Assembly (NCBI RefSeq): GCF_030272695.1 | Contig: NZ_JARFYN010000011.1 | Location: 62,001-126,000, forward strand | Direction of reading: 5' to 3' | DNA from: Martinezella calliandrae | Lineage (GTDB): Bacteria; Pseudomonadota; Alphaproteobacteria; Rhizobiales; Rhizobiaceae | DNA: 64,000 nt | Shown here: positions 46,321 through 56,019 of the stretch, piece by piece | How positions within the stretch are numbered: position 1 is the first letter of the stretch | Layout: each line of letters starts with the position of its first letter | Position numbers and translations under genes: made by a program | Notes under the pieces: model-generated | The model's input: the letters and a program-made list of their open reading frames with translations, nothing else | The model's database searches: none | Told to the model about the DNA's origin: nothing

Positions 46321-47301
46321 ATGGCCAGGATCATCCGCATCATCATCGGGCTAGCCTTGCTTTCAGGCCTCGGCGTGCTTCTCTGGTTTGCGACGAGACC
46401 GCCGCCACTTGTCGTTCAAGGTGAAGTGTCGGCCAATCGGGTCGATATCAGCCCGCGTGTTTCCGGACGGATTGCAACACTCAACGCCGATGTCGGTGAC
46501 AATGTCCAAGGCGGCGCTGTAATCGCGGTACTCGAGAGCCCACAGCTCGTCGCGGGGCTGCATATGGCCGAGGCTGCTCTTGCCGTCGCTGAAGCGGATC
46601 TTGTCCGGGTTAACAGCACCCGGCCTGAAACTATTGCCGCCCGGAAGGCCGAACTGGCCGCCGCCGCCGCCGACGTCACGCTTTACCAGGAGGATTTCGA
46701 TCGTCAGGCAAAGCTGATCACGACAGGCGCCTCTTCGCAATCACGCGTGGACGAAACGACGCGTAACCTCGAAGCCGCGATCCGCAAGCGCGAGTCGGCT
46801 GAAGCCAACCTCGACCTCGCCGTCGCAGGAGCCAGCCAGGAGGAAAAGGCGCTGGCGGCGACCCAGGTCGAGCGGGCAAGATCCTCACTCAACCAGCAAC
46901 AGGTCGACATTTCGGAATTGACCATCCACGCACCGATCTCCGGCCAGGTGACGACGCGCGTGGCCGAACTCGGTGAGAATTTCTCGGCGGGTGCCCCGCT
47001 ATTTTCGCTGATCGACCTGGAGAACCCGTGGTTCACGTTTAATTTGCGCGAGGACCTGCTGAAGGGCCTGAAAGTCGGTGATGGATTCGATGTGACGGTG
47101 CCGGCCATGGGCGACGCGAAGATCCCCGTTAAGGTCACGACGATCAATGCGCAGGGCCAGTATGCGACCTGGCGAGCCACGCGAGCGACCGGCGACTTCG
47201 ACCTGCGTACCTTCGAGGTGCGGGCGAACCCGGTCAACCCCGTGCCGGGCTTGCGCCCCGGCATGAGTGTGATCGCGTCCTGGCCACCCGCGGGGCATTG
47301 A
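46321..47301 (+). CDS. HlyD-family membrane-fusion/adaptor protein
   Basis: 326 residues from ATG 46321. One N-terminal membrane helix (IRIIIGLALLSGLGVLLWFA) anchors it; the lipoyl-like half-motifs VSGRIATLNADVGDNVQGGA and IHAPISGQVTTRVAELGENF flank a coiled-coil hairpin of about 100 residues. It resembles the YbhG/YhiI adaptors that work with ABC-2 permeases. It overlaps functionally with the two permeases that follow at 1 bp and then with a 4-bp overlap. Confidence 0.9.
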   Translation: MARIIRIIIGLALLSGLGVLLWFATRPPPLVVQGEVSANRVDISPRVSGRIATLNADVGDNVQGGAVIAVLESPQLVAGLHMAEAALAVAEADLVRVNSTRPETIAARKAELAAAAADVTLYQEDFDRQAKLITTGASSQSRVDETTRNLEAAIRKRESAEANLDLAVAGASQEEKALAATQVERARSSLNQQQVDISELTIHAPISGQVTTRVAELGENFSAGAPLFSLIDLENPWFTFNLREDLLKGLKVGDGFDVTVPAMGDAKIPVKVTTINAQGQYATWRATRATGDFDLRTFEVRANPVNPVPGLRPGMSVIASWPPAGH

Positions 47302-47302
47302 G

Positions 47303-48520
47303 ATGATGGCGAAAGGGCGGCTGCGCCCCGGCTTCCTCGTTGTTTTCAGAAGGGAATTTGACCGGTTCTCGCGCCGGCGACTCCTACTGTTCCTCACCAC
47401 CGTCCTGCCACTGTTGCTGATGGGAGTGCTTGCCGTCGTTTTCAGCGCCGGGCTTGCCACGCGGCTGCCGATCGCGGTGCTCGATCTGGACGGCACGGAT
47501 CTTTCGAGGACGATCATCCGCACGGTCGATGCGACACCGGATACGGGCGTTGCGCGTCGTGTGAGCGATCTTGCCGAAGGCCGGCAACTGATCCTGTCGG
47601 GCGATGTACGCGGTCTATTGATGCTGCCACGAAACCTCGAGCGCGACGTCTATGGCGGACGCCGGCCAGAAGTCGTCTTCTTCTACAACACACAAGCGAT
47701 GACATCGGGCAACCTCGTATTGCGCGGCGTCAATTCAGCTGTCCCGGCGGTCGCCGCGGGCATTCGCCTTTCGCTGCGCACGGCGGAGGGGCAGCCGCTG
47801 GAGGCGGCGCAAGCCGCGCTGGCGCCGATCCCTGTCCAGGTCAATCCGCTGTTCAACCCGACGCTCAACTACGCACATTTTCTGCTTGCTGCTTTGCTGC
47901 CGAGCGTCCTGCAGGTTATCGTCGTGACGACGATGGCTTATGCCGTAGGGCTTGACGTCGAGACCTCCCATCGTCTCCGCCTTCTGAGGCGTCTGGGCGG
48001 CGGCTTATGGCCGGCGATGGCTGGCAAGATCTTGCCCTACACATTGCTTTTCTTGGTGGTCCTCGGCATCGCCGACTGGGTCCTTTTCAGCGTCCTCGGC
48101 ATGCCCTTACGCGGCAATCGCTATCTGCTGATACTGGCCGGAATCCTCTTTATCCTTGCCGACCAGTTCATCGGCGTGCTGCTTGCCTTGCTGCTTCGGC
48201 CAATGGCAAGCGCCATCAGCATCGGCACCTTGCTCATGGCGCCGGCCTTCGGCTTCATGGGGATCGGGTTTCCAAGGATCGGCATGAACGCCTTTGCCTA
48301 TTACTGGGGGCAGATGATCCCAGGCACCTGGTATCTGATGGCGCGCATCGATCAAACCATAAGAGGGACGCCGCTCTATCTCTCCTGGACGCCGATTGCC
48401 GTCCTTCTTTTCATGATGCTGCTGTCTGCGAGCCTCACCGCCCTGAAACTGGATGGGATTCGCGTACGTCGGCAGCCTCATCCCACTCAGCAAGCTGCAG
48501 CCGATGGAGCTCCGGAATGA
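47303..48520 (+). CDS. ABC-2 type permease 1
   Basis: 405 residues: one helix near the N-terminus (LLLFLTTVLPLLLMGVLAVV), a large extracytoplasmic domain beginning LPIAVLDLDGTDLSRTIIRT, then five C-terminal helices. This is the YbhR/YbhS and DrrB-like architecture. It follows the adaptor by one base and ends overlapping permease 2 by ATGA. No ATP-binding subunit is encoded beside it. Confidence 0.88.
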   Translation: MMAKGRLRPGFLVVFRREFDRFSRRRLLLFLTTVLPLLLMGVLAVVFSAGLATRLPIAVLDLDGTDLSRTIIRTVDATPDTGVARRVSDLAEGRQLILSGDVRGLLMLPRNLERDVYGGRRPEVVFFYNTQAMTSGNLVLRGVNSAVPAVAAGIRLSLRTAEGQPLEAAQAALAPIPVQVNPLFNPTLNYAHFLLAALLPSVLQVIVVTTMAYAVGLDVETSHRLRLLRRLGGGLWPAMAGKILPYTLLFLVVLGIADWVLFSVLGMPLRGNRYLLILAGILFILADQFIGVLLALLLRPMASAISIGTLLMAPAFGFMGIGFPRIGMNAFAYYWGQMIPGTWYLMARIDQTIRGTPLYLSWTPIAVLLFMMLLSASLTALKLDGIRVRRQPHPTQQAAADGAPE

Positions 48521-49668
48521 AGGCGGTCCTGATAGTCTGCCGTATCGAAGTGGCGCGTATTTTCTCGCTGAAGCCGGCTTTTGCGGTCCTCATTGTCGCA
48601 TCGGTGATTTACGCGGGGTTTTATCCTCAGCCCTATCGCACCGAGGCACTGCGGGATGTGCCGATCGCGGTCGTCGACCTCGACGGGACAGATAGCAGCC
48701 GCGAACTTGCCCGACGCGTGGACGCCTCAGCCGACGTCGCTATCCGCGCCGTCTTTCCCGACCAAGCCAGCGCAACGCAAGATATCTACCGACGCAATCT
48801 CTATGGCGTGCTGGTTATCCCGCAGTATTTCGAGCGGGATTTGCTGCATCGTCGCCAATCCCCGATCGCGCTCTATATCGATGCCAGCTACTTCCTGATC
48901 TATCAGCGCTTATCCGGTGGCGTGACGGCCGTCGCCCGTACCATGGGTGCTGAAGTAGAGACGGCGAGGCTCATTGCCGCCGGGGTGGATCCTGTGCTTG
49001 CCTCGGCGGCTGCGGACCCAATGCCGTTGACAGCGGTGACGCTCTTTAACCCTCAGGGTGGCTATGCAACCTATATCCTCCCCGCCGCCTTCGTTCTAAT
49101 TCTTCAGCAGACACTCTTGATTGGCGTCGGGTTGCTCGGCACCTACAGAAACGATGAACTCAGCGCCGAAATTGCGGCATCGGGAGGCCCCGTGGCAGTC
49201 GTTGCCGGGAAGCTGCTCGCCTATCTGATCCTCGAAGCCTTCATCATGTCGTTCTATTTGATCGCGCTCCCCTATCTCTACAATATTCCGCGCCTGGGAG
49301 CGCCGCTCCCGATATTCATCTTCGCCCTGCCTTTCGCGCTAGCCGTCAGCGCCTTGGGTTTGGTGCTTGCCGGCCTGTTTCGGGATCCGCTGACCGTGCA
49401 ACTGGTATCGGCTTCCCTGGGGATACCGTTCTTGTTTCTGGCGGGCTTTTCCTGGCCGACAGAAGCAATCCCCCCCTTCCTGCATGTCGTGGCAACATTG
49501 CTACCAAGCACCTCAGCAATAAACGGGATGGTTGCTGTCGCACAGATGGGCGCCTCCATTCCGGATGTTCGCCAACCCTTCTTGATATTGTGGACGCTGG
49601 CGGCTGTTTACACAGCAATCGCGATCCTGCTCGAAAGCAGGAGCAGGCAGTCAATGGTCGCGTCATGA
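48517..49668 (+). CDS. ABC-2 type permease 2
   Basis: 383 residues with the same plan as permease 1: helix at residues 14-34, extracytoplasmic domain opening PIAVVDLDGTDSSRELARRV, then helices from YATYILPAAFVLILQQTLLI onward. The two are homologous and probably form a heterodimer. Start ATG 48517 overlaps the previous stop. The missing ATPase is the notable point: either a distant ATPase serves, or the complex does not use ATP. Confidence 0.88.
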   Translation: MKAVLIVCRIEVARIFSLKPAFAVLIVASVIYAGFYPQPYRTEALRDVPIAVVDLDGTDSSRELARRVDASADVAIRAVFPDQASATQDIYRRNLYGVLVIPQYFERDLLHRRQSPIALYIDASYFLIYQRLSGGVTAVARTMGAEVETARLIAAGVDPVLASAAADPMPLTAVTLFNPQGGYATYILPAAFVLILQQTLLIGVGLLGTYRNDELSAEIAASGGPVAVVAGKLLAYLILEAFIMSFYLIALPYLYNIPRLGAPLPIFIFALPFALAVSALGLVLAGLFRDPLTVQLVSASLGIPFLFLAGFSWPTEAIPPFLHVVATLLPSTSAINGMVAVAQMGASIPDVRQPFLILWTLAAVYTAIAILLESRSRQSMVAS

Positions 49669-49719
49669 CAGCGCCCACGCGGAGCTATGGGAGGATTCGA
49701 CGTCACGGCCAGCGGAAGA

Positions 49720-50085
49720 CGAGACGATAGCGCCATGAATATTGCTTTTTGGACCGATCCTGACGATGAAAGAGGCTTTTCCTGCAATCGCAGCGGCGAG
49801 CACATGCCGATCGTCCGGGTCGGGTAGTTCAAGATCCTCGATCTACGGCCGATAACTCACTAGGTCCGCATCCGGAAGGACGGCATTCATACGGTCGCGG
49901 CTGAGCTCCAGGCGTTCAATGGGCAACCCCGTTGGCAGCAAGATTCCGCATCCACTCGCCATGAATATCGTCGGTCCAGCGCGCGTCGACCAAGCCATCG
50001 AAGGCGCACTGGATCAGGATATTCCGCAGACGAAAGGGATAGAGGACGCAGGCATCTAAGAAACGACAGGCGGTTTAGAGGCCAT
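49720..50085 (-). pseudogene. PIN-domain toxin, broken
   Basis: From ATG 50085 the sequence reads MASKPPVV, then after a small frame slip LDACVLYPFRLRNILIQCAF and DGLVDARWTDDIHGEWMRNL, matching PIN_3-type nucleases with the first catalytic aspartate (LDACVLYP). A second frameshift follows VAH, and the rest (RLELSRDRMNAVLPDADL, IEDLELPDPDDRHVLAAAIA) continues in another frame with an in-frame TAG. The catalytic DPDDRHVLAAA block is intact but unreachable. It overlaps the end of the antitoxin gene. Confidence 0.8.
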
Positions 50086-50626
50086 GGGTCTCGATCAAGT
50101 CCTCGGTGTCTTCGGCAAGGGCGTCAAGCGCCGCTTGACGAACGTCAAGCCTAGATTTTAGCTCGAGCACGTCCTTTAGAAGAGCGCGGCGGTGTTTGCC
50201 CACGTAGCGGAATGGCAGATCGCCGCGATCCATGCGTAGGACGACGAGGGGACGTGAGATACGGAGAATAGCTGCCGCCTCGGTCGGGCTCAGTTCTTTG
50301 TCTTCGGCCAGCACTGCAACATGTTCGCCGCGCAGCATGTGCGCCAAAAGCGCCTCAACTGCCGCGGCGGCCGACGGCGGTATCGAGAGGGTCTGCTCTT
50401 TCCCGCCTTCACGACGAACGTGAAGTTCCAGCCTGTCGCCCGCGCCGAGTTTCGGCAGCGGCGACGTTGTTTTGCGATCGCGATCCGACAGTCCAGCGAA
50501 GTGAACGATTTGGCTGGCTATGGCTACATCTTCTATCTTGGCTAAGACAATGCCTGTAGCCGTTAACTGCAACAACTGAAAATATTCGCGAGTTGCAATC
50601 GAATTATGGGATTTGTCGCTTTGCAC
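50075..50626 (-). CDS. Excisionase-type helix-turn-helix antitoxin, partner of the broken PIN toxin
   Basis: 183 residues from GTG 50626 (no better start is available). The C-terminal third is a MerR/excisionase-like helix-turn-helix: LSPTEAAAILRISRPLVVLR, MDRGDLPFRYVGKHRRALLK. Proteins of this build regularly precede PIN-domain toxins and regulate the pair. The reading frame is intact although the toxin downstream is not, the usual order of decay. Confidence 0.75.
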   Translation of the reverse strand: MQSDKSHNSIATREYFQLLQLTATGIVLAKIEDVAIASQIVHFAGLSDRDRKTTSPLPKLGAGDRLELHVRREGGKEQTLSIPPSAAAAVEALLAHMLRGEHVAVLAEDKELSPTEAAAILRISRPLVVLRMDRGDLPFRYVGKHRRALLKDVLELKSRLDVRQAALDALAEDTEDLIETHGL

Positions 50627-50639
50627 TTAATCGGTCTGT

Positions 50640-51031
50640 GCGGCCCGGTGGGCTTGACGGACTTCACGCCCAGAAGCTGGTGGAGGCGGCCACCGTGAGC
50701 TGGCAGACGGGCGGGCCCATGCAGGTCGACTAGTAATTCTGCCAACAAATGCGATGCGCCGATGTCCTCACATTGGCGCATCGCCACCGAGGAGGCCATG
50801 CCGCCCTTAATACCTATCCGGTCGCGCCGAAACGGCCGAACACCGGCTCTTTGTAAGGTGAAGGCCATTGGAACAGGATAGAGACAATCATCCTCCCGCG
50901 ACATTTCAGGAACTGAAATACCTGATCGCCAAGCGGCATATCGTCTTTCCCAGCAGTGTTGAGGTGACGTGATGAGCATCCGCTGTCGTTCCGCGGCCAT
51001 GCCGCCTGATCCAATGATGTTTATAGTGCTC
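50640..51031 (-). pseudogene. Remnant starting like an NAD(P)-binding Rossmann protein
   Basis: ATG 51031 opens MSTINIIGSGGMAA, the first strand and glycine loop of NADPH-dependent F420-reductase-like or dinucleotide-binding proteins, with GAGGA upstream. The rest, in any frame, does not read as a continuous protein of that family. I treat it as a decayed or rearranged gene; a random open frame of 184 codons continues to 50563. Confidence 0.35.
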
Positions 51032-51197
51032 ATGTGCAGTCTCCTCGTGAGTTGTGGAATTGCCGGGCCGGGAGGTCCAGCGTAACCGATCAAACTCTGC
51101 CCCGAGAATGCCAGCATTATTTTCCGGGTGCTCTCCCGCAGCCGCTTGATCCAGGCGCTGGAGATGCGTCCACATCAACTCGCTTTGGACATGCGAA

Positions 51198-51220
51198 AGG
51201 CCCCGAATGGTTCGGGGCCT
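51198..51220. terminator. Bidirectional terminator hairpin after the RND gene
   Basis: AGGCCCCGAA and TTCGGGGCCT form a 10-bp stem with a TGG loop. In the direction of the RND gene the stem is followed by T bases (CCTTTC), and on the other strand by CTTCTTT. It lies 23 bp after the RND stop codon. Confidence 0.75.
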
Positions 51221-51242
51221 GCTTCTTTATCGACTGCTCGTC

Positions 51243-54200
51243 TTATGCTGCGGCGGCGTGCGGGGTTTCGCTCCCTTCTTCTGTTTCCTCCGTCTCGATG
51301 TTCGCATGCCGGGCCGGTTCTGTTGGCTTTACCCGGTACCAGATGGCGTAGAGTGCCGGCAGGAACATCAGGATGATGACCGTGCCGACGGCGGTACCGC
51401 CAATCAGGGTGTAGGCAAGCGCACCCCAGAAGACGGATTGCGTCAGCGGAATGAAGGCGAGCACGGCTGCGAGTGCGGTCAAGATGACGGGACGCGACCG
51501 CTGCACGGTTGCCTCCACGACGGCATGATAATCATCCAGCCCGGCGGCGATATTGTCCTTGATCTGCTCCATCAGGATGAGCGTGTTACGCATCAGGATG
51601 CCGGAAAGGCCAATCAGGGCAAGGATGGCGTTGAAGCCGAAAGGCTGGTTAAAGAACAGCAAGGTCGGAACGGCACCCAGAAGTCCGAGCGGGGCGGTCA
51701 AAAGAACCATGGCCATGCCGGAGAAGGACCGGACCTGGATCATGATCACCAGCATGGTGAGCAAGATCATGATCGGGAAGATCTTGACTAGCGCTACATT
51801 GGCCTTGTTGGATTCCTCGACATCCGCGCCCACTTCGATCCGGTAGCCGTTCGGCAGGGATTGCATGATCGGCTGCAAGGCCTTGCTGATTTCGGCCGAG
51901 ACATCCGGCGGCTGCATGCCTTCTTGTACGTCGCTGCGAACGATAACGGTCGGTGTGCGGTCGCGCCGCTTCAGGATCGGGTCTTCCTGCACAATTTCCG
52001 TATGACCAATCTGGTCGAGCGGGATCGGCTTACCATCCGCCGTTACGAGTGTGAAGTCACCCAGCCGGGCCGGATCGAGCCGCTCCTTGCCCTCGCTGCG
52101 GGCAACGACATCCACCGAGCGAATGTCTTCACGCACATCGGTGACGGTCACACCGGTCAGCAGGAATTGCAGCTGCTGGGCGGCCTGCACCGGGGAAAGA
52201 CCAATTAGCTTCAGACGTTCCTGATCGAAGACGAACTTCACAGAGCTGACACGCTCACCCCAGTCGCGGTTGATGGTGCGGGCATGCGGGTTGCTGCGCA
52301 TCACGGTCATGACCTTGTCGGCAATGTCCGAGACCTGCTGCTGATCCGGTCCCATCACCCGGAATGCCACCGGAAACTGGGAGTAGGGACCAAAGACCAG
52401 CTGCGTGACGCGGATGCGTCCTTCCGGTGCGAGCCCATCGGCAATCTTGTCACGCACGCGCAGCTTCAGTTCGTCGCGGGCTTCCGGGCTCGGCGTCAGC
52501 ACGACGATCTTGGCAAACGACGCATCCGGCAATTCCGGCGCATAGGAGAAGAAGAAGCGCGGTGCGCCCTGCCCGATATAGGAGCTAACGATCTTGGCTT
52601 CCGGTTGGCTTCTCAGGTAGTCCTCGACCTTCTTCGTCGTGCGCTGGGTGGCCTCGATGCTTGTGCCCTCCGGCATCTGAACCTCGACCAACAGCTCCGG
52701 GCGGTCCGACGTCGGGAAGAACTGCTTCTTGACGAAACCCATGCCAGCCCCAGCGCTCAGGAACATCACCAGCACCACGGACGCGACCGCGAACTTGTGG
52801 CGAACCGACCAGCCAATCAGGCGACGCAGCCGGCGATAGTTCGGCGTGTCGTAGATGGCGTGATGGCCGCCTTCAACAGGCTTGATATCGGGCAGCAGCT
52901 TGACACCGAGATAGGGGGTAAAGACCACGGCAACCAGCCACGAGGCAATCAGCGCAAAACCGACGATCCAGAAGATATTGCCGGCATATTCACCGGCGCT
53001 GGAGCGGGCAAAGCCGACCGGCATGAAGCCGACAATAGTGACCAGAGTGCCGGACAGCATCGGCGCTGCGGTATGGCTCCAGGCGTAGGCGGCGGCGTGA
53101 ACGCGGTCCATTCCTTCCTCGAGCTTCACCACCATGATCTCGATGGCGATGATGGCGTCGTCCACCAACAAGCCGAGCGAGAGGATGAGTGCGCCGAGTG
53201 TAATCCGGTCGAAGACGCGGTCAGTCATTGTCATCACGACAAAGACGATGGCAAGGGTCAGCGGGATGGCTGCTGCGACGATAATGCCGCTTCTCCAGCC
53301 CAGGCTGATGAAACTGATGAACAGCACCACGCCCAGCGCCACAAAGAACTTCAGCATGAACTCGCCAACGGCTTCGGCAATATTGACGGCCTGATCCGTG
53401 ACCTTTTCCAGCGTCACACCCAGCGGCAGGGATGCGCCGAGTTCACCGGCCTTCTTTTCCAGCGCGTCGCCCAGGACCAGACCGTTCCAGCCATCCTGCA
53501 TCACAACGCTCAGCATGAGGGCCGGTTGCCCCTGATGCTGGATGACATAGGTGGCCGGGTCCTGATAGCCACGGGAGACGTTTGCGACATCAGAGAGCTT
53601 GATGTTGCGGGCGCCGACCACGAGCGGCGTATCCTTTATCTTCTGCAGGTCGTCGTAATTGCCGTCGACGCGGATATAGACCTGCGGACCATTCGTATTG
53701 ATGGAGCCTGCAGGTGCAACATTGTTCTGCAACTGGAGACTCTCGAAGATGGTCTGCGGGCTGATACCGAGGCCTGCCAGGCGTTCATAGGAGAATTCGA
53801 CGAAGATTTTCTCGGCCTGTTCTCCCAGGATATTGATCTTCTTCACGCCCGGAACATGCAGCATCTCCTGGCGCAGGGCTTCCGCCTGACGAACAAGCTG
53901 ACGCTCCGGCATTCCCGGTGCCTTGAGGGCATAGAGCGCGAAGCTGACATCGGAATATTCGTCATTGACCAGCGGACCGATGACGCCAGAGGGCAGGTTA
54001 TGGGCTTCGTCGCCCATCTTCTTGCGTGCCTGATAGAACTGTTCCTGTACCTCGCCGGGCGGCGTGCTGTCCAGGAGACTGACCGTCATATAGACCGAAC
54101 CTGCATGCGCGGTGGTTTCGACCCGGTCGTAGTAGCGCAGTTCCTGCAGCCGCTTTTCCAGTGGCTCTGCAACGAGATCCTGCATTTCTTTTGCGGTTGC

Positions 54201-54368
54201 GCCCGGCCAGACGGCCGCGACCGTAAACTGCTTGATGGTAAAGAGGGGGTCTTCGGCCCGCCCCAGCTTGAAGAAGGAATAGACACCGGCAAAGCCGATG
54301 GCGATGATGAGAAAGAGGGTGATGGCGCGTTCGCGAACGGCGAGTGCCGAGAGGTTCAAGCTGCTCAT
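51243..54368 (-). CDS. RND-family efflux pump inner-membrane subunit
   Basis: 1041 residues with twelve helices and two large periplasmic loops. The proton-relay helix reads LSLGLLVDDAIIAIEIMVVK with the adjacent aspartates; AVWPGATAKEMQDLVAEPLE and NLPSGVIGPLVNDEYSDVSF are typical of the HAE1/AcrB-like group closer to MexK or VexF relatives than AcrB itself. It follows the adaptor with a 4-bp overlap (ATGA). No outer-membrane factor is encoded nearby. The codons and layout are normal. Transport substrate is not predictable; a regulated drug or solvent pump is likely. Confidence 0.93.
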   Translation of the reverse strand: MSSLNLSALAVRERAITLFLIIAIGFAGVYSFFKLGRAEDPLFTIKQFTVAAVWPGATAKEMQDLVAEPLEKRLQELRYYDRVETTAHAGSVYMTVSLLDSTPPGEVQEQFYQARKKMGDEAHNLPSGVIGPLVNDEYSDVSFALYALKAPGMPERQLVRQAEALRQEMLHVPGVKKINILGEQAEKIFVEFSYERLAGLGISPQTIFESLQLQNNVAPAGSINTNGPQVYIRVDGNYDDLQKIKDTPLVVGARNIKLSDVANVSRGYQDPATYVIQHQGQPALMLSVVMQDGWNGLVLGDALEKKAGELGASLPLGVTLEKVTDQAVNIAEAVGEFMLKFFVALGVVLFISFISLGWRSGIIVAAAIPLTLAIVFVVMTMTDRVFDRITLGALILSLGLLVDDAIIAIEIMVVKLEEGMDRVHAAAYAWSHTAAPMLSGTLVTIVGFMPVGFARSSAGEYAGNIFWIVGFALIASWLVAVVFTPYLGVKLLPDIKPVEGGHHAIYDTPNYRRLRRLIGWSVRHKFAVASVVLVMFLSAGAGMGFVKKQFFPTSDRPELLVEVQMPEGTSIEATQRTTKKVEDYLRSQPEAKIVSSYIGQGAPRFFFSYAPELPDASFAKIVVLTPSPEARDELKLRVRDKIADGLAPEGRIRVTQLVFGPYSQFPVAFRVMGPDQQQVSDIADKVMTVMRSNPHARTINRDWGERVSSVKFVFDQERLKLIGLSPVQAAQQLQFLLTGVTVTDVREDIRSVDVVARSEGKERLDPARLGDFTLVTADGKPIPLDQIGHTEIVQEDPILKRRDRTPTVIVRSDVQEGMQPPDVSAEISKALQPIMQSLPNGYRIEVGADVEESNKANVALVKIFPIMILLTMLVIMIQVRSFSGMAMVLLTAPLGLLGAVPTLLFFNQPFGFNAILALIGLSGILMRNTLILMEQIKDNIAAGLDDYHAVVEATVQRSRPVILTALAAVLAFIPLTQSVFWGALAYTLIGGTAVGTVIILMFLPALYAIWYRVKPTEPARHANIETEETEEGSETPHAAAA

Positions 54369-55507
54369 TTGGAGGCCACCTTATCGTTCAAAGAGCGGAC
54401 GGCCATACCGTCGCTTAGGAGGTTGACACCGACGGCGACAATTCTCGTTCCTGTTGAAAGCCCTGATACAACAGCGGTTTCCTGCCCGATCTTGAGCAAT
54501 CGGATCGCCTTGAAGGCAACGGTGTCGCCGCTGACCTGCCAGACGCCGGTCTGCTTGCCGTTGTCCCAGATGGCGCCCACCGGGATCTGTACTGCGTTGG
54601 CTTCCTGCGTGTCCGCCGCTGTATTGATGGTAATCTTGACCGTTGATCCCAGAGGGATCTCTGCGGCGCTTTCAAGCACATAGCGAGCTTCGAAGGTGCG
54701 GGTTGCAGCGTCGGCTGCATTGGACAGTTGCCGCAGGCGTGCGGTAACCTCGGTATTGTCCGAGCCATAGACATTTGCCGTTGCCACTGATCCGAGTGCC
54801 GGGCGGACCGTCTCGGGAAGATTGACGCTCGCCTCGCGCTCGCCGCTATGGGCAAGGTTGACGGTCGTCTGCCCCGGGGCAACAACTTGACCCGGTTCGC
54901 CTGATGTATCGGTCACCACGCCATCGGCATCGGCATAAAGAACCGCGTAGCTCGATTCATTTCTGGCAAAATTGGCGTCGGCGGTGGCTGCATCCAGTTG
55001 CGCAACAGCGGCATCGTAGGCTTCCTTGGCCTGATCGTAAACGTGTTGCGAGGCGGCACCGGTGACCAGCAGCCGCTTGTACCGCTGTTCGTCGGCCGTA
55101 GCACGGGTGAGAGATGCTTTGGCAGACATCACCGCGTTGTCCTTAGCCCGCAGCGCGAGCTTCAGATCCGTGTCGTCAAGTCGCATCAGCGGCTGGCCCT
55201 GCTTAACCTGCTGTCCGATATCGACAAGGCGTTCAATGATCTTGCCGCCGACCCGGAAGCCGAGATTGCTCTCGACGCGCGCCTTGATGATGCCGGTAAA
55301 GGCGCGCTGGTTTTCTGTCGCTTTCTCGACGATGGCCGTCTGCACCATGGGGGGTTTCAGCCGGGGATCGTTCTGGTCCTGGGCAAGTGCTGATCCTGAG
55401 GCAGTCAGTATAACCGATGCCAGAGCCATCGCCCCGAGGCGATCGAGTGAGGGGTTGTGGTGCGGATGCCTGCCGGACTGGCCGACATAGTCAGTAATGA
55501 TTTTCAT
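54365..55507 (-). CDS. RND efflux periplasmic adaptor subunit
   Basis: 380 residues from ATG 55507 preceded by AGAGAG. A hydrophobic segment (LGAMALASVILTASGSALAQ) is a signal peptide. The lipoyl halves (FRVGGKIIERLVDIGQQVKQ and AVLYADADGVVTDTSGEPGQ), the helical hairpin and a beta-barrel (RPALGSVATANVYGSD) follow in normal order. It sits 19 bp downstream of a GTTGATATCAAC palindrome (55526-55537), the same sequence as found upstream of the two MarR genes, so it is probably repressed by one of them. Confidence 0.93.
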   Translation of the reverse strand: MKIITDYVGQSGRHPHHNPSLDRLGAMALASVILTASGSALAQDQNDPRLKPPMVQTAIVEKATENQRAFTGIIKARVESNLGFRVGGKIIERLVDIGQQVKQGQPLMRLDDTDLKLALRAKDNAVMSAKASLTRATADEQRYKRLLVTGAASQHVYDQAKEAYDAAVAQLDAATADANFARNESSYAVLYADADGVVTDTSGEPGQVVAPGQTTVNLAHSGEREASVNLPETVRPALGSVATANVYGSDNTEVTARLRQLSNAADAATRTFEARYVLESAAEIPLGSTVKITINTAADTQEANAVQIPVGAIWDNGKQTGVWQVSGDTVAFKAIRLLKIGQETAVVSGLSTGTRIVAVGVNLLSDGMAVRSLNDKVASK

Positions 55508-55525
55508 TGCTTCTCTCTTTTTTAG

Positions 55526-55537
55526 GTTGATATCAAC
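55526..55537. promoter_or_regulatory. 12-bp palindrome, operator before the RND operon
   Basis: GTTGATATCAAC, followed by GTATGG on the plus strand as in the copy at 55983. It is 19 bp from the adaptor start codon. Three copies in 1 kb, each before one of the three transcription units here, point to a shared MarR operator. Confidence 0.75.
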
Positions 55538-55545
55538 GTATGGAC

Positions 55546-55965
55546 TCAAATGAGGGGGGCCTTCGTCTGTGCAGCGTCAAACTCCTCGGCCCCACTGGCC
55601 GCAGGTCGGGTATGCGCTGCGCGCCAGAGGTCCAGCCCCGTATCGAGCAGAAGTTGTCCGAAGGTGGTCAGCTTGATGGCATCGGCCCTGGCCACGGTCG
55701 CATGCTTGATAGTTTCGATGGCCTGCAACTTGCGGAGCGTGTCGACATTGGCGCGAATGGTTGTCGCGTCCATCACCAGTGCATAGGCGATGTCGGCTGA
55801 GGTTGCCGTAGAGAGCAGATCGACGATGAAAAGGGTGGCCAATTGCCCATTGGTGAGCTTAAGCGGGTTGAGAAGGCGATCCTCTTCCTCAACCTTGCCG
55901 GGCTCTGCGAGCTCAAGGGCAAGCCCGTTGGCCGGGTGAAACGTATAAATGCGCGTGACTGCCAT
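55546..55965 (-). CDS. MarR-like winged-helix regulator 1
   Basis: 139 residues with a winged-helix core, LTNGQLATLFIVDLLSTATS, ALVMDATTIRANVDTLRKLQ and the short wing. It lies between the adaptor gene and the second regulator in the same orientation, with palindromes on both sides. The N-terminal 30 residues (YTFHPANGLALELAEPG) are unusual for MarR proteins. It probably controls the efflux operon in response to a substrate of the pump. Confidence 0.8.
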   Translation of the reverse strand: MAVTRIYTFHPANGLALELAEPGKVEEEDRLLNPLKLTNGQLATLFIVDLLSTATSADIAYALVMDATTIRANVDTLRKLQAIETIKHATVARADAIKLTTFGQLLLDTGLDLWRAAHTRPAASGAEEFDAAQTKAPLI

Positions 55966-55982
55966 GGTTTTGATCCTGTATA

Positions 55983-55994
55983 GTTGATATCAAC
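55983..55994. promoter_or_regulatory. 12-bp palindrome before regulator 1
   Basis: GTTGATATCAAC, followed by GTATGG exactly as at 55526. It lies 18 bp upstream of the regulator 1 start codon on the minus strand. Confidence 0.75.
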
Positions 55995-56019
55995 GTATGG
56001 CGATATGTCTATGCGTCAC

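Noticed and set aside
52284..54683. A 799-codon open frame opposite the RND pump gene
   Set aside because: It is the antisense shadow of a high-GC transporter gene; the composition is histidine- and glutamine-rich and matches no family, whereas the minus strand encodes an unmistakable RND protein.
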